In this document: positions 13,301 to 24,235 of the stretch, piece after piece
How positions within the stretch are numbered: position 1 is the stretch's first letter
Layout of the letters: each line of letters starts with the position of its first letter
DNA from: Nymphaea colorata
Lineage: Eukaryota; Streptophyta; Magnoliopsida; Nymphaeales; Nymphaeaceae
Reading direction: 5' to 3'
NCBI RefSeq assembly: GCF_008831285.2
Contig: NC_037468.1
Coordinates: 118,501-182,500 of the forward strand
Length of the DNA: 64,000 nt
Translations under genes and position numbers: made by a program
Notes under the pieces: generated by a model
Seen by the model: only the letters and a program-made list of their open reading frames with translations
What the model was told of the DNA's origin: nothing
The model's database searches: none

Positions 13301-13640
13301 CAGCACTCTTTTAAACTTGAAGGTCATGTCACGTCAGAACAAAGCCTTCTTTTTCATCTGAAATGAACTCATCAGAAAAGTGCCCACAAAGCACTCGCAA
13401 AGCATAGGGCTTTGCGAGTGCTTTGTGGGCTTTGCTCATGACGTACCCTAAAGCACTCGCTTCGCGGAACGAGCAAAGCCTTTAGCAAACAAAGCGAGGC
13501 GCTATGGAAAGGCAGCCGAAGCGTTTGAGCATCTTGTGGAAAGTGGAGTGCCTTCCGCTTTGCGAGGCGCTATGGAATGGCAGCCGAAGCGTTTGTTTGA
13601 GGTGGAAAGTGGAGTGGAGTCATCTTTCGCGGTAAGCAAA
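13301..13640. repeat. Border module with perfect hairpin and short tandem duplication
   Basis: A 22-bp perfect inverted repeat (13382-13403 with 13409-13430, 5-nt loop) is built from the border word GCCCACAAAGCACTCGCAAA. Downstream, a segment of about 68 bp containing CTATGGAAAGGCAGCCGAAG occurs twice (about 13498 and 13568) with small changes, giving a two-copy tandem duplication. Confidence 0.8.
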
Positions 13641-13963
13641 AAGTGCGTTCCGCCGATTCGATCTTCTCGTAGCTCATAGGTAGGCGGCTAGATCCATCTG
13701 AGTTACTTCATACGCATCTCCTCCACCCCCAAAGAACGACCTTCCTTCCCTATTGGTCCTCCTTTTTCCCCTCCCTCTTTCCCTTCTTCCTCTTCGTCTA
13801 TCCGGGACAGGGCAGGCAGCCCACATACATGAAGAGAAGAAGAGAGGGGTTCCTTGTCTGTCGGTCGGGCCACAAGTGGAAGCAATCGATGCTTTGGTCA
13901 TTCCGTTGACTCCTTGCTGCCAGTCCGTGCTTGCTGTCATGCTGGCAAGCGGGGTTTTCGGCT

Positions 13964-13968
<5 letters not shown>
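13641..13968. other. Intergenic DNA 3' of trnM
   Basis: This is the 3' flank of the minus-strand trnM. Short frames exist on both strands, but they are pyrimidine- or purine-biased and lack recognisable domains. Nothing else is seen. Confidence 0.5.
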
Positions 13969-14014
<46 letters not shown>

Positions 14015-14041
14015 ATACTCTAACCGCTGAGTCAAGTAGGT
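13969..14041 (-). tRNA. trnM-CAU: tRNA-Met (CAU), elongator, plastid-derived type
   Basis: A full 73-nt cloverleaf on the minus strand. Acceptor ACCTACT pairs with AGTAGGT, followed by discriminator A. The anticodon stem TCGCT/GGCGA encloses loop TTCATAC with anticodon CAU. The T arm is TTGG-TTCAAAT-CCAA. The sequence is very close to the plastid elongator trnM, which many seed-plant mitochondria use after transfer from the chloroplast. The anticodon stem is fully paired, so it looks functional. It lies between arrays B and C. Confidence 0.95.
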
Positions 14042-14290
14042 CGAGTCAAGTCAAAGAAAAGAGACCAACGTTGCTCTAAGAGAAAGCCAACCAAAGCGCA
14101 ACCGGAGTTCTCGGCCTATGAATGACACTCGCAACGTCGAAATTGCTTAAGGGAAAAGCGAAGAATGACGTCAGGGAACTCGCAACTTTCAAAGGCGTCA
14201 GGGCTTTGCACAAAGCACTCGCAAAGCGTAGGGCTTTGCACAAAGCACTCGCAACTTTGAATGCTGAAAGAAGGGATCAAGGTTTGACGG
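14042..14290. repeat. Border modules upstream of array C
   Basis: Several copies of CACTCGCAACTTTGAA and AAAGCACTCGCAAAGCGTAG lie at about 14120-14255, interleaved with GGGCTTTGCACAAAGCACTC. They join the trnM 5' flank to array C. Confidence 0.75.
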
Positions 14291-15250
14291 ATTGATGGAA
14301 AGGTCAGGACTAATGGCATTTGTTTGTACAGTGAGTACTAATGGCATTTGTTTGTCAAGTGAGTACTAATGGCATTTGTTTGTACAGTGAGTACTAATGG
14401 CATACAATTGCAATGAGTCTTCATCTTTCAAGAAGAATCAGTCCTGACCTTTCAAGACAGTCTTAACCTTTCCATTTTTGGTCAGGTGAGTACTAATGGC
14501 ATACAATTGCAATTGGTCCTGTCCTTCCATCAAAAGTCCTGACCTTTCAAGACAGTCTTGACCTTTTTGGTCAGGTTAGTCCTGACTGTGAAAGACAGTC
14601 TTGACCTTTTTGATAAGGTCAGTCCTGACTGTGAAATACAGTCTTGACCAGAAGAATCAGTCCTGATCTTTCAAGATAGTCTTGATCTTTTTGGTAAGGT
14701 CAGTCCTGACTTTGAAAGACAGTCTTGACCTTTTTGATAAGGTGAGTACTGATGACATACAAATGAGTCTTGTATGGTCAGGTGAGTCCTGACCTGTTTG
14801 GTATGGTGAGTACTGATGACATACAAATGAGTCTTGACCGACTCACCTGTTTTGGTATGGTGAGTACTCATGTTGGTATGGTGAGCACTAATGGCATTTG
14901 TTTGTCAAGTGAGTACTAATGGCATTTGTTTGTCAAGTGAGTACTAATGGCATACAATTGTCATGAGTCCTGACCTTTCAAAAGGGTCCTGTCCTTTTAA
15001 GAAGAAGAAGTTCTGATCTTTCAAGACAGTCTTGATCTTTTTGGTAAGGTTAGTCCTGACTTTGAAAGACAGTCTTGACCTTTTTGATAAGGTGAGTTCT
15101 GACTTTTCCTCAATCATTCTCATTAGTCCTGACCTTTCAGAGTCCTGACCTTTCAAGAGAGTCCTTCCATAATTGTGCAATTCTTGAAGGCATACAATTG
15201 CCATTAGTGCTCCCAATGGCAATTGTATGCCATTAGTGTTTCCACAAATC
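14291..15250 (+). repeat. Satellite-like array C
   Basis: Short array, all in forward orientation. It starts with 28-bp-type units (14310-14400), continues with AGTCCTGACC/CAAGACAGTCTTGACC blocks, and has a run of units at 14875-14960. The repeat-derived 70-codon frame occurs on the minus strand within 14944-15294. Confidence 0.88.
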
Positions 15251-15470
15251 ATAAGCACACTCGCTTCGCTTTGGCTTTCCAATGTCACGAGCAAAGCAAA
15301 TCAGATTGACACTCGCAACTTTGAATGACATGTACGCTGACCTTGACTTTGAAATTGGCTCGTGACGTGACATGACGTGACGTTGGCTCGCGAGTAGACT
15401 AGACTGCGAGCGTAGAGTGTAGACTCTGCCTCAAAGAGCAAAGCGAAGCGAGATTTGATGCGAGCAAACT
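15251..15470. repeat. Border module plus 60-bp exact direct repeat
   Basis: Contains CACTCGCTTCGCTTTGGC, ACTCGCAACTTTGAA and CGTGACGTGACATGACGTGA. The segment 15409-15468 is identical over 60 bp, by direct reading, to 49861-49920, which also adjoins a border module. Confidence 0.85.
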
Positions 15471-16523
15471 CCTGTTACGTCTGTACGAAAGCCTCAAACT
15501 ACTAACTATTAACCATAGAAGTGTGACACCTTTCGTAATGGAATGGAAAGCCTACAAACACCATAGTCAAGTGAAACCTTTCTTTCCGCCTCCCGTTTTT
15601 TATGTTCTTTTATGACGTTTTCTTAGTTTCTATCTGTGACGCCGGCTGTCGATGGGAAGGCCTACGACGAGGATCTTCCAGAGTGGACTACGCGAGCTTC
15701 TTTCTGCGAGCTTCTGCTACGCGAGCCTACAACTCTTGCTACGACGCCTACTGCGTGCTATGCAAGCTGTAACTGTGAGCAGGATACAACGTCCATACGT
15801 CAGGTACATGTGCTATGTCGAAAGCTACATAAACAAAACTACAACACCAGTCAGCTACGTCAACACTTGGAGTTGCGTTCTTCATCGGCCGGCATAGATT
15901 CATAGATGAAGCGAGACGTCATCCGATGGAGCCATGAGCAAGCCTTTATCCGAAAATGTACCTGTCACTCACTATTTCGATTTTTGCTTTTGCTTGCCTT
16001 TCTCCTATGTATGATAAAGTCAGACCAACGTCGACTAGCAGGGTGCTTATACTTGCTTACTTTTCTTTCTCCCCCCACGTTGCTTGCTGAGATTGGACTC
16101 GTTTCTATCTATCGCACTATAAACAATCCTCCGTTTTTAGTGCTTAATCGCCCCGTGTCCTTCTTCTTAGTTCATTAAGTGAAGTGAGTCCTTCTTACTC
16201 GGTGGGGCGGGCACCTGTTCCTATGTTTGTTTACTCTACCTACTCGTGCTTTCTGTCTTTTGAGGCTGCTGCTTGAATTGCGTGCATCTCCCTGCTAGGC
16301 TTGCGTAGCAGTAGGACGACTCGTGTAGAAGAATTTGCATCACTCGCAGTTCAAGCTTGCTCCGCACAGACTACACATGTGGAGGCTCGCTCCGCGTAGG
16401 CTGCACTCGTAGTTCCGAAAGGGTAGGCGTCACTCGCAGGAAGGCTACACTCGCTATAGGCTGGCTACACTCGCTGCTAGGCTTTGTGCTTGGTCAAAAA
16501 AGCAGCGAGCCCTTGAATCAAAT
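15471..16523. other. Unrecognised intergenic DNA 3' of trnN
   Basis: No gene was recognised. The segment near 16296-16381 (AGGCTTGCGTAGCAGTAGGA onwards) is an imperfect inverted copy of about 50380-50466, which lies 3' of trnY. Repeated GGCTACACTCGCTG-like words give this stretch a degenerate repetitive look. Confidence 0.55.
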
Positions 16524-16595
16524 CTCCCCAAGTAGGATTTGAACCTACGACCAGTCAGTTAACAGCCGACCGCTCTACCACTGAGCTACTGAGGA
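16524..16595 (-). tRNA. trnN-GUU: tRNA-Asn (GUU), plastid-derived type
   Basis: A 72-nt cloverleaf on the minus strand starting TCCTCAGTAGCTCAGTGGTA. The anticodon stem GTCGG/CTGAC encloses loop CTGTTAA with anticodon GUU. The T arm is GTAGG-TTCAAAT-CCTAC. It closely resembles plastid trnN-GUU. The 3' side of the anticodon stem differs from my recollection of the plastid sequence but still pairs, which supports a functional gene. Confidence 0.95.
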
Positions 16596-18060
16596 AGAAC
16601 TCCTCTATCTCATATACGTATTAACGAGTCGAGTCTCTTATCTACGTATTAACCACTTTTTTCAGGAACCGAGAGAAAAGAAAGAAGAGTAACGGGAGAG
16701 AGCAGAGCGGGGAGAGTCTCTCTTTATAGACGTATCAACTTGACTTCCAGCACGCTCCGGGGAAGAAGAATGGCGAAGAAGAGGTGGGGAAAGACATTAG
16801 ATCTACTGACTCGAGTCTATCAACCCAACTCCAAGCGAGGGTCGTAGTTTTCTTCTCATTCTGACCCTACAAGACTAGCGGAAAGAGGAAGGAAAGCCAC
16901 CCACTGCACCAAACCATCAAAGAGAGAAATTCTCTGAGGATCGACGATTGGAGTTCGGTGAGGCCGGCATGAAACTAGCAACTCTAAAGAAAGCAGCCTG
17001 AGACATACGGTTACTAGGCAACTTCTTCTTTCCCCGTCTCTCGCTCACTCCCATATTAACGTGCAAGCAACTTGGAACCATCATTACCCTCGTTGACTAT
17101 TTCACCCCCTTCCTTCCCCTTTCTCGCTTTTGAAAGAGTTCTTCTTACTCCAATGATGAAATGAAGACTGACTTGATTAGGAAACGCAGGATCCAGAGCT
17201 ACTAGCCAGAAGCCTCTTTCCTTCTACGCCTACAGCTAGTTGTGCATACGTATATAATGGACTCGAGCCCCTCCCACCCCACCTTTTTTATCGATCGATA
17301 TCAAACCCTACCTCTTTCCCATCTAGTGGTCGTCGGATTTGCCCACCATAGGTGAAGAAAGAAATGCCTCTTGCTCGTGTCTATCGCACCAGCGAACCCA
17401 ATTCATTCTACACGGTCCAGTCCGAATGAACTTCACGGAAGCAGGAATTCCTGGACCACGAGAAAGCACCGACTATAGAGCATGCAGCAGGTGGCTGACC
17501 TTGTCACATTTCTTTATCAATTCAACATTCAACCAACAAGGTAGCTGACCCAATCGCACAATGGAATTTCTGTGGTCTTGCCCCAACGAGTGGCGGCGGA
17601 GGAAGCAGAAGCATGAAAAGGATGTGGATATGGATTCCGCACTTCCAAGTCGAGATCAATCTATTCATCTATCTACTTTTCTTCTTCCGGCCGATGAAGA
17701 AGGAGCTAGGATAGAGATGTGCCCAGCACGAACAGCTCCCCCAAAAAAGAAGTTCTACCCATTTTTGGGAGTCGGAGGGCCTGAAAGACACCTTCATTTG
17801 TCGATTGATCGTTACCAATAGCAACAGGAACGAAGCCCTGGGGAATGATCGATGCGCCATTTCGAAACCTTGGAACAAGATCGTTTCGCTTCGCAAAGCT
17901 AGGGCTTTCATCGAGCTGGCCCGGCGAACTTTGAGCGTCTTATGCCCTGGCGCAGGGCAGGGCGCCTTGTGCGTGTGCTTCAGAAGTCGTTCGTTCGTTG
18001 GCGCGTAGCCAAAATCTCTAGCCTCATTGAGGCAGAAGTAGGTAGGGGCCTTTTCTTGCT
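16596..18060. other. Unrecognised intergenic DNA upstream of trnN
   Basis: About 1.5 kb without recognised genes. Two overlapping frames near 17561-18238 (86 and 98 codons) have no recognisable domain, and the second reads into border repeats. I see no intron domain V, tRNA or rRNA. Confidence 0.55.
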
Positions 18061-18640
18061 AATTGAAAAAAGGGCTAGGCCAACGTCAATTGATGAGCAA
18101 AGCCCACAAAGCACTCGCAAAGTCACGTCACGTCACGAGCAAAGCGTAGGGCTTTGCTCATTTTCATCAAAGTCATGCCATTCAATTCAAAGTTGCGAGT
18201 ACTTTGTTCAAGATTTCGCTTTGCGAGTGCTTTCTTAAGGGACACTTTGAATGGCATTAGTGCCTACCTTTGAGTCCAATTCAAGCACTCCTTTCAATCT
18301 TCTCTTGAAGGTCATGTCACGTCCTTATTCAGGTCAGAACAAAGCCTTCTTTTTCATAATGAGTGCCATTAGTGCTTTTGATAAGAAAGCACACTCTTTG
18401 GCTTCCCTATAGTCCGTCATGTCATGTCATTTTGATAAGTCCTACGGTTCACTTTGCTCGTGACATGACGCCTTTCAAGGTCAGCATTGAAATTCGCCTA
18501 TTGGCACAAAATTCAGGGACAAAGGTCAAGCGAAGCAACGTCATGTCCTTTTGATAAGCCCACAAAGCACTCGCAAAGCGTAGGGCTTTGCTCGTGACGT
18601 GACTTTGCGAGTGCTTTGTGGGCTTTGCTCATCAATTGAG
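18061..18640. repeat. Cluster of border modules with long hairpin
   Basis: Many copies of AAAGCACTCGCAAAG and GGGCTTTGCTCGTGACGTGA. A 21-bp perfect inverted repeat pairs 18558-18578 with 18603-18623 around a 24-nt loop. About 200 bp at 18234-18445 is an inverted copy of about 27175-27377, the spacer of the large palindrome. No satellite array adjoins this cluster, so the border module can occur on its own. Confidence 0.85.
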
Positions 18641-18669
18641 GGTGGATTGGTAAGGAATGGGTCAAGGGC

Positions 18670-19185
18670 TGTCCCTCCAACTTGAAAAAGGAAGCTATCT
18701 ACTGAACAAAGAACGGCGCTGGGGGACGGAGGAGATTAATGATGCTGTTCAGTCTATCAATGCTGACAAGGCCCCTGGGCCTGATGGATTCAATGGGCCC
18801 CACTGCTGGCATATCATATGTCAGGTATAGGACCTGATGTCACTAAGGCTGCTTTGAATTTCTTCCAGACTGGAAAAGTCCATCAGCAGGTGAATGGATC
18901 TTTCATCCGTCGTCTACCCTGCGTGTGATAACCCATCCAACTTGCAGGACTATAGGCCAATTTCCTTATCTCACTTTCTTGACAAGATTCTTTCCAATCA
19001 AAAGTCATGGCCATCAGACTGAGCAAGGCGATTCATTCTCTGGTCAGCCCCAACCAAACTGCATGAAACAAGGGCAGGAACTTCGCTCATGAGCTCGTGC
19101 GAAAAGAGAGAAGGGGACCATGCAAAAGTGGACGAAATATGACACGGTTTTTGGGGAGTCTTTTCTTGACTGCCTACAGGTCTAC
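18670..19185 (+). mobile_element. LINE (non-LTR retrotransposon) reverse-transcriptase fragment, degenerate
   Basis: The frame starting near 18729 reads EEINDAVQSINADKAPGPDG, containing the KAPGPDGF signature of the N-terminal part of LINE reverse transcriptases. An in-frame stop follows near 18828. A neighbouring frame continues GPDVTKAALNFFQTGK, then NLQDYRPISL, then SLVSPNQTA, and about 19125-19165 shows KVD and YDTVF-like pieces as expected for RT motif A. The order matches the family, but stops and frame changes break it, so it is a pseudogene. It probably came from nuclear DNA. The border-module cluster lies directly upstream. No target-site duplication or poly(A) tail was identified. 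Confidence 0.88.
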
Positions 19186-22100
19186 TCTACATTGAATTGA
19201 CCCATTTGCTTGCGAAGACGAAAAAGCCTGATGCATGGATTCTGACTGAATACGTGCTTGCTGCAATAAGCCGCCTCTCCGCTACGTTTTTTTCCTCCAT
19301 GCTACTTTGTTCGCGAGTACCTTTGTTGCCGCTACGAGTCAGACGCACAAGTTCGTACCTCGTGAGAAAGCGGTCTTTTTCTTCCATCCCACGGCAATCT
19401 TTTTGCTATAATGACAAGGCTCAAACGGAATGAATAGATGAGCAGAGCGCTTCACGTTCCTTTGCCTCTCCCTGCTCCGTCTGAGTTCACTCCGGATGGA
19501 AGGAAGGGATGTAGTTCTTGATTGGCTACCCTTCACTGATCTACTCCTACGGGTGGCTCAGGTTCTTCGATATCTCCCCCTGACGGGGTCCTGTCTTCTT
19601 TTCACCGTCAACAGGAAAAAGCGAAGTCATCAATCAGTCTGGGTCATCTTTCCGCACTCGACTTCGAACGAACAGATGGGGGATAGGTCGTTGGTGGGGA
19701 ACCGAGCACGAAAGGGATGAAAAGGTCGAATGCTTGAATCAATCTTCGGATTCGGGGCACCCAACCTTTCTTCCTTAGGCGAGCGGATAATCAATCGACC
19801 GTGCACCCATTCCTGAGTCTATTCAAACTTTGTCTTTCTATCCTCAAGCACTCGCTTCGCGGCGAGCGCTTTGCTCGTTGGCCCCTCGTATATTTGTCCT
19901 ATCCAAAAAAGCCCACTCTCCCCCTTGAACCTCTCCCGGCACTAACGAAAGCACTCAGACGGGGTACGAAGTCTTTCTTTTCCGTCGGTGCTCCATGTGA
20001 AGGGGGGTGCACCCCAAGACGTCGTGCCATAAATGGCCCCATTCCCTTCAACGAGTTCAGCGATAGCACTCCTTGGAGTGGGCACCTTCTTAACTTCGCA
20101 CGGGCCTAGACCTTTTTCATGGGAAAACCTGACGCAACGGCCAAGCTCCGCTTCCAGTCCGTGTCTTTTTCAGCAAAGCGGATTCTCCCTGCAAAGCACC
20201 TGACGCATGGGTACTTCGTACCCCGTCTTTTTGCCGCACCCAAACAAAAAACGGAATCAAAAACGTGACTTTTCTAGGCCAACAGAGTCGCTGAACTAGT
20301 CATTTTGTCCTCTGACAAGAAAGGCTTTGATGACGATTGCCAGTCCTGGAGGTTGATTAACGAACTTCGGAACGTCGACTCCACAGGGTTCCACTATCGA
20401 GGCAGAAGTACATAGGGCTGTCGCTCATCACTATCGAACAAGAAAATTGCAATCCAATGCCAATTTGTCGACAAAGGGAATAGCGGGTTTAGGCCACTGT
20501 TCTTCGAACGCTCATAATCAGAAAGCAGAACGGCGGGGTTGGTACGCCGAATCATGAATGCGAGGAGAAGGAGTGCGGAAGTAGGCTCACATGTTCCGTC
20601 ATTCTAAAGTGTCTTTCTTGGGGGAGGCAGACTGATGGTGATTGGTAGGCGATGACCAAGCCCTTGACGTTGGTTTACAACGAGAATCTAATCGGATGCC
20701 AGCGTTGTAGAAGAAAAACAATGAAATGTCAATCTACAATAACAGAGCCACAGCTAGCGGCAAGGATCAGCGAATAGTATAGTCACATCTGCCCTTCCTC
20801 TAATCAAAAAGAAAGCTCTTTCGTGCTGTCACTTCTGACATAATGGTCGAAATGAAAGAACCAATTATGTCAATGTCAACGACCTTTAGAAAAGCTCCGG
20901 GAAGCTCCGGGTTCAGAAACGAATCAAAAGGCTAGTTACGTCAATCTACTCCTATAGCGGAAAGCCCGGAAGAGAGACAGGCAAAGGGACGTGATTGTGC
21001 GAACTTCCTAGCAAGTTGAGGCTGCCCTAAACCGAACCAAACCAACCTCAGAACTGTCTAGTCAACACGTACCAGCCAATAGGAAGACTCCAAGTGAAGA
21101 CGAACCCGATCGATTAGTGGGACAAACCTAGGGAGACGGGGCTGGGAAAGATCTCAGTTCCTCGTCCTTTATCCTTTCAGATTCAAGGTGCAAATCCAAA
21201 AACCAAAAGAAGTCGACAGTCAAAAACGTCCTTTCGAAACGAGTTCGAGTGAAGCGAGAATCAGACCTGGAGCCCAGGATCAAACAGCGCATTCAACCAA
21301 AAGAGAAGAAAGACGGTGGTTGACGAAGGAGAGCGGGAAGCACTCTTTCTACCTGCATACGACGTAGGCCCGTCCAGACCAACGAAGGAAGCTGTGGAAT
21401 TGGAAAAACAACGCGGAGCGCCCAGTCCGAAGGAGAGAACCGCTATCTACCTATAGCCGTACGAGACAACTTGACTGTTTTTTTGAAACGCCAAAAAGGA
21501 TCAAGGCCCAAGCCAGTCCCCCAACGCACAAGAGCTTCGAAGGATGGGATTTGATCAACAGGGAGGACCAACTCACTAGTAGATTCGCCCAACACTGTGT
21601 GTATTCTCAGCGCTTCACGAAAGTGGCGTCAGCCATTGGTGGCGGGATGGATTATGAGACAAGTCGAAGAATGTTTCCAGTATCGAATAGAGCGAGCTCA
21701 AGTACACGAGCGAGGCAAAGGAACGTGAATTGGAACAGTTCCCTGCTACCTGAGAGCTACAACCTTTTGCCTGAGCTACTGTTCCCTAAAGCTCTTTCCT
21801 GAGCTGGTACAGCAATGACATTGGAGCTCCTGCTTCTTGCTCCTTCGACCGGAGGAAAGCAACCAGCCCGAGTCAGTGCTTCTTTCAGGTTGCCTAACAG
21901 TCTGAGGCCTCTCGTCTTTCCTCAACAAAAAAGAAGAAAGAACTCGAAGCAACCAACTCAAAACAAAACATGCATCCTTGCCTGATCGGTCGGGCCACAA
22001 GTTGACCTCCCTTGCTTCCATTCCATTCGAGCTACAAGTCAAAGACCATCAACCGGTTTCAGACAATTACTCGAACAGTTGAAACACATGATGCTGCATT

Positions 22101-23650
22101 TGCTCCATCGATCGGGCTTGCTCCTCCATGGGAGCAATCCCTCACTTCCAAAGTAGGAGAGCAGCAAAAAACCATTCTCTTTCGACAGGAGAAAGAAAAA
22201 AGCTAGAACCGAAATGTTCCTTCCGTATGACGTATTCAGACGCCACTCCAACTCCGAGGGCCCTTCCTACCTTTCCTCGAAATGGAATCATCTTATCAAG
22301 GGAGTCCACCTGCTTCGGAAGTCTTCTCCAGCTCCTCTTCCCTCAGAGCACCACTGCCCAGGTACATATATTCCGTTTCGGACGGTAGGATCGACGGTCG
22401 CATTCGTTCAATCCGGCAAAGCCGGCCTGGCCTATGCCGGCGTATTGCCCATATGCCTCAGAAAGGCCTCTATCCGGCTAGAAGCTTTTAAAGGACGAGG
22501 GAGGAATGTGGGCGAAGCGTGACAGCAAGGATCACGTCGCCTAACAGGTCGGCCCAGTCCACGTTTCCACCATGGAAGACACAGATTAGTTCGTCAGGAA
22601 AAAAAGACAAAAAATCTTTCATGATGGGTTCGGGCGTCCATCTTTCTTCGCACAAGTCACATAGGGGGAAGGTTGATGAGGGAGTCCCGGCGCGTCAGTT
22701 GCTTTGACAGTAGTCGGAATTTCTTGAAAAAAGGCGGAACAAGACACACATTGGTTTTCCGCAAGGAAGCCCCATGTCGCCTGTCCTGATGAACAACAAT
22801 TGACACCAATTCGATTGAGAAGTAGGTGACCACCTTCGTTCGTTATCATTAGAATTGATAGGAAAATGATTGCTCTCCTGCCTACACATGAAAAAGCCGT
22901 CACTCGGGGTGGAACGTTTCGGGCACTCGGGATCGATGGTTCCATCGATGCGGAAGGGAATCCTCATTTCAAGGCACCCAAACAAAAGACGGACGGAAAC
23001 ACAGAAATGGCTTCTTCGTCGTTTCTGGTTACCAATCGGACACAAGGGCCCAGGACAGCACTGGGGAAGGAGCAATTGCATCCGATCCGAACCGAGTCTC
23101 GCTATCCTTTCCACCCGGCAAGCAGGAAAAGAAGGTTCCCAATCAAGGGTTCCCCTGTCCTGCCTTAGACTCTTGCTTCTTCTTTCGCCTTCTTGCCTTC
23201 TGTCTTCTCTAGCCTGACTACGACCCCTGTACCGGCGCTCTATCTTCTTCCTCTGTCTTGCTTTTGTTTCCTGTTGCCTGAACGCGGGAACCTAGATTTC
23301 CGGAGCGGGAGCAGAAGCGGATACTGTTGTCTACTCTTGCCTTCTTGCTACTTCTGCTTTCGGAACTGAACCTGCTCCTGAACCTACGGAGAGAAAGAGC
23401 TATTTTCAAACAAACTCCTCCAATGAAGAAAGGTAGATGGAAAGCCCCGGATAGTCAACGGCTAAGTACGGGATAAGGAGCCTAAAGGCGTCGCCGCCCC
23501 CTAGACCTCATATCAAGGTACAGACTCAACAACTCTTGCTGACCGAAAGAAAAGACCGAACGGACAGAGATCTTGATTGCAGGAGCGAGAGCCCCAGGAA
23601 GGCAGACGTCGAGGCACAAGCACGAGCTACAAGAAAGACGGACTGGACTT
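19186..23650. other. Long unrecognised intergenic region
   Basis: About 4.5 kb of non-satellite DNA. Numerous frames of 60-139 codons occur on both strands (for example 22214-22522 plus and 22695-23114 minus) and overlap one another without conserved motifs, as expected by chance in AT/GC-balanced plant mitochondrial DNA. No tRNA, exon or intron domain was recognised. Extremely diverged nuclear or plasmid-derived sequence cannot be excluded. Confidence 0.55.
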
Positions 23651-23820
23651 GTTGCCTAGCCGTCAAAGGCCTCAGAGCCAACGTCAATTGATGAGCAAAG
23701 CCCACAAAGCACTCGCAACTTTGAATGCACCGAACGAGTGAAGCGAAAGCGAAGCGAGTGCGCCAACACAAAGCACTCGCAACTTCAAATTGCTGAATTC
23801 AGACAAAGATATTCACTCTT
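23651..23820. repeat. Border module upstream of array D
   Basis: Contains TTGATGAGCAAAGCCCACAA, AAAGCACTCGCAACTTTGAA, GAAGCGAGTGCGCC and CACTCGCAACTTCAAATTGC, followed by ATTCACTCTTTTGTCAGGGT, a phrase also found at about 5440-5456. Confidence 0.75.
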
Positions 23821-24235
23821 TTGTCAGGGTCAGCATGAATTGTTGATGGAAAATGGCATTTGTTTGTCAAGTGAGTACTAATGGCATTTTGTTGTCAAGT
23901 GAGTACTAATGGCATACAATTGTCATGAGTCCTGACCTTTCAAAAGGGTCCTGTCCTTCCATAATGAATCCTGACTTTTCCTAAAGAATTGCAATTTCTC
24001 CTGTCTTTTCCAGGCATACAATGACAACCTTTCCTTTCTGGTCAGGGTCAGTACTTTTCATTCTTTGTCTGACATGATGAACATTCAAAAGAATTGAATT
24101 GTTTAATTTAATTAAGGTCAGGTTTAAGCTGATTAAGGTAAGGTCAGATAAGGTCAGAGCAAATTAAGGTCAGATAAGTCAGATAAGGCCAGAGCAAAGT
24201 CAGCAGAGCAAAGCCCTCTTGTGAATTATTCAGAT
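23821..24235 (+). repeat. Forward repeats outside the array D palindrome
   Basis: Starts with forward 28-bp-type units (23870-23910) and then a diverged part with TTAATTAAGGTCAG and AAGGTCAGATAAG repeated several times (24105-24190). This A/T-rich stretch has no mirror on the other side, so it lies outside the palindrome. Confidence 0.75.
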
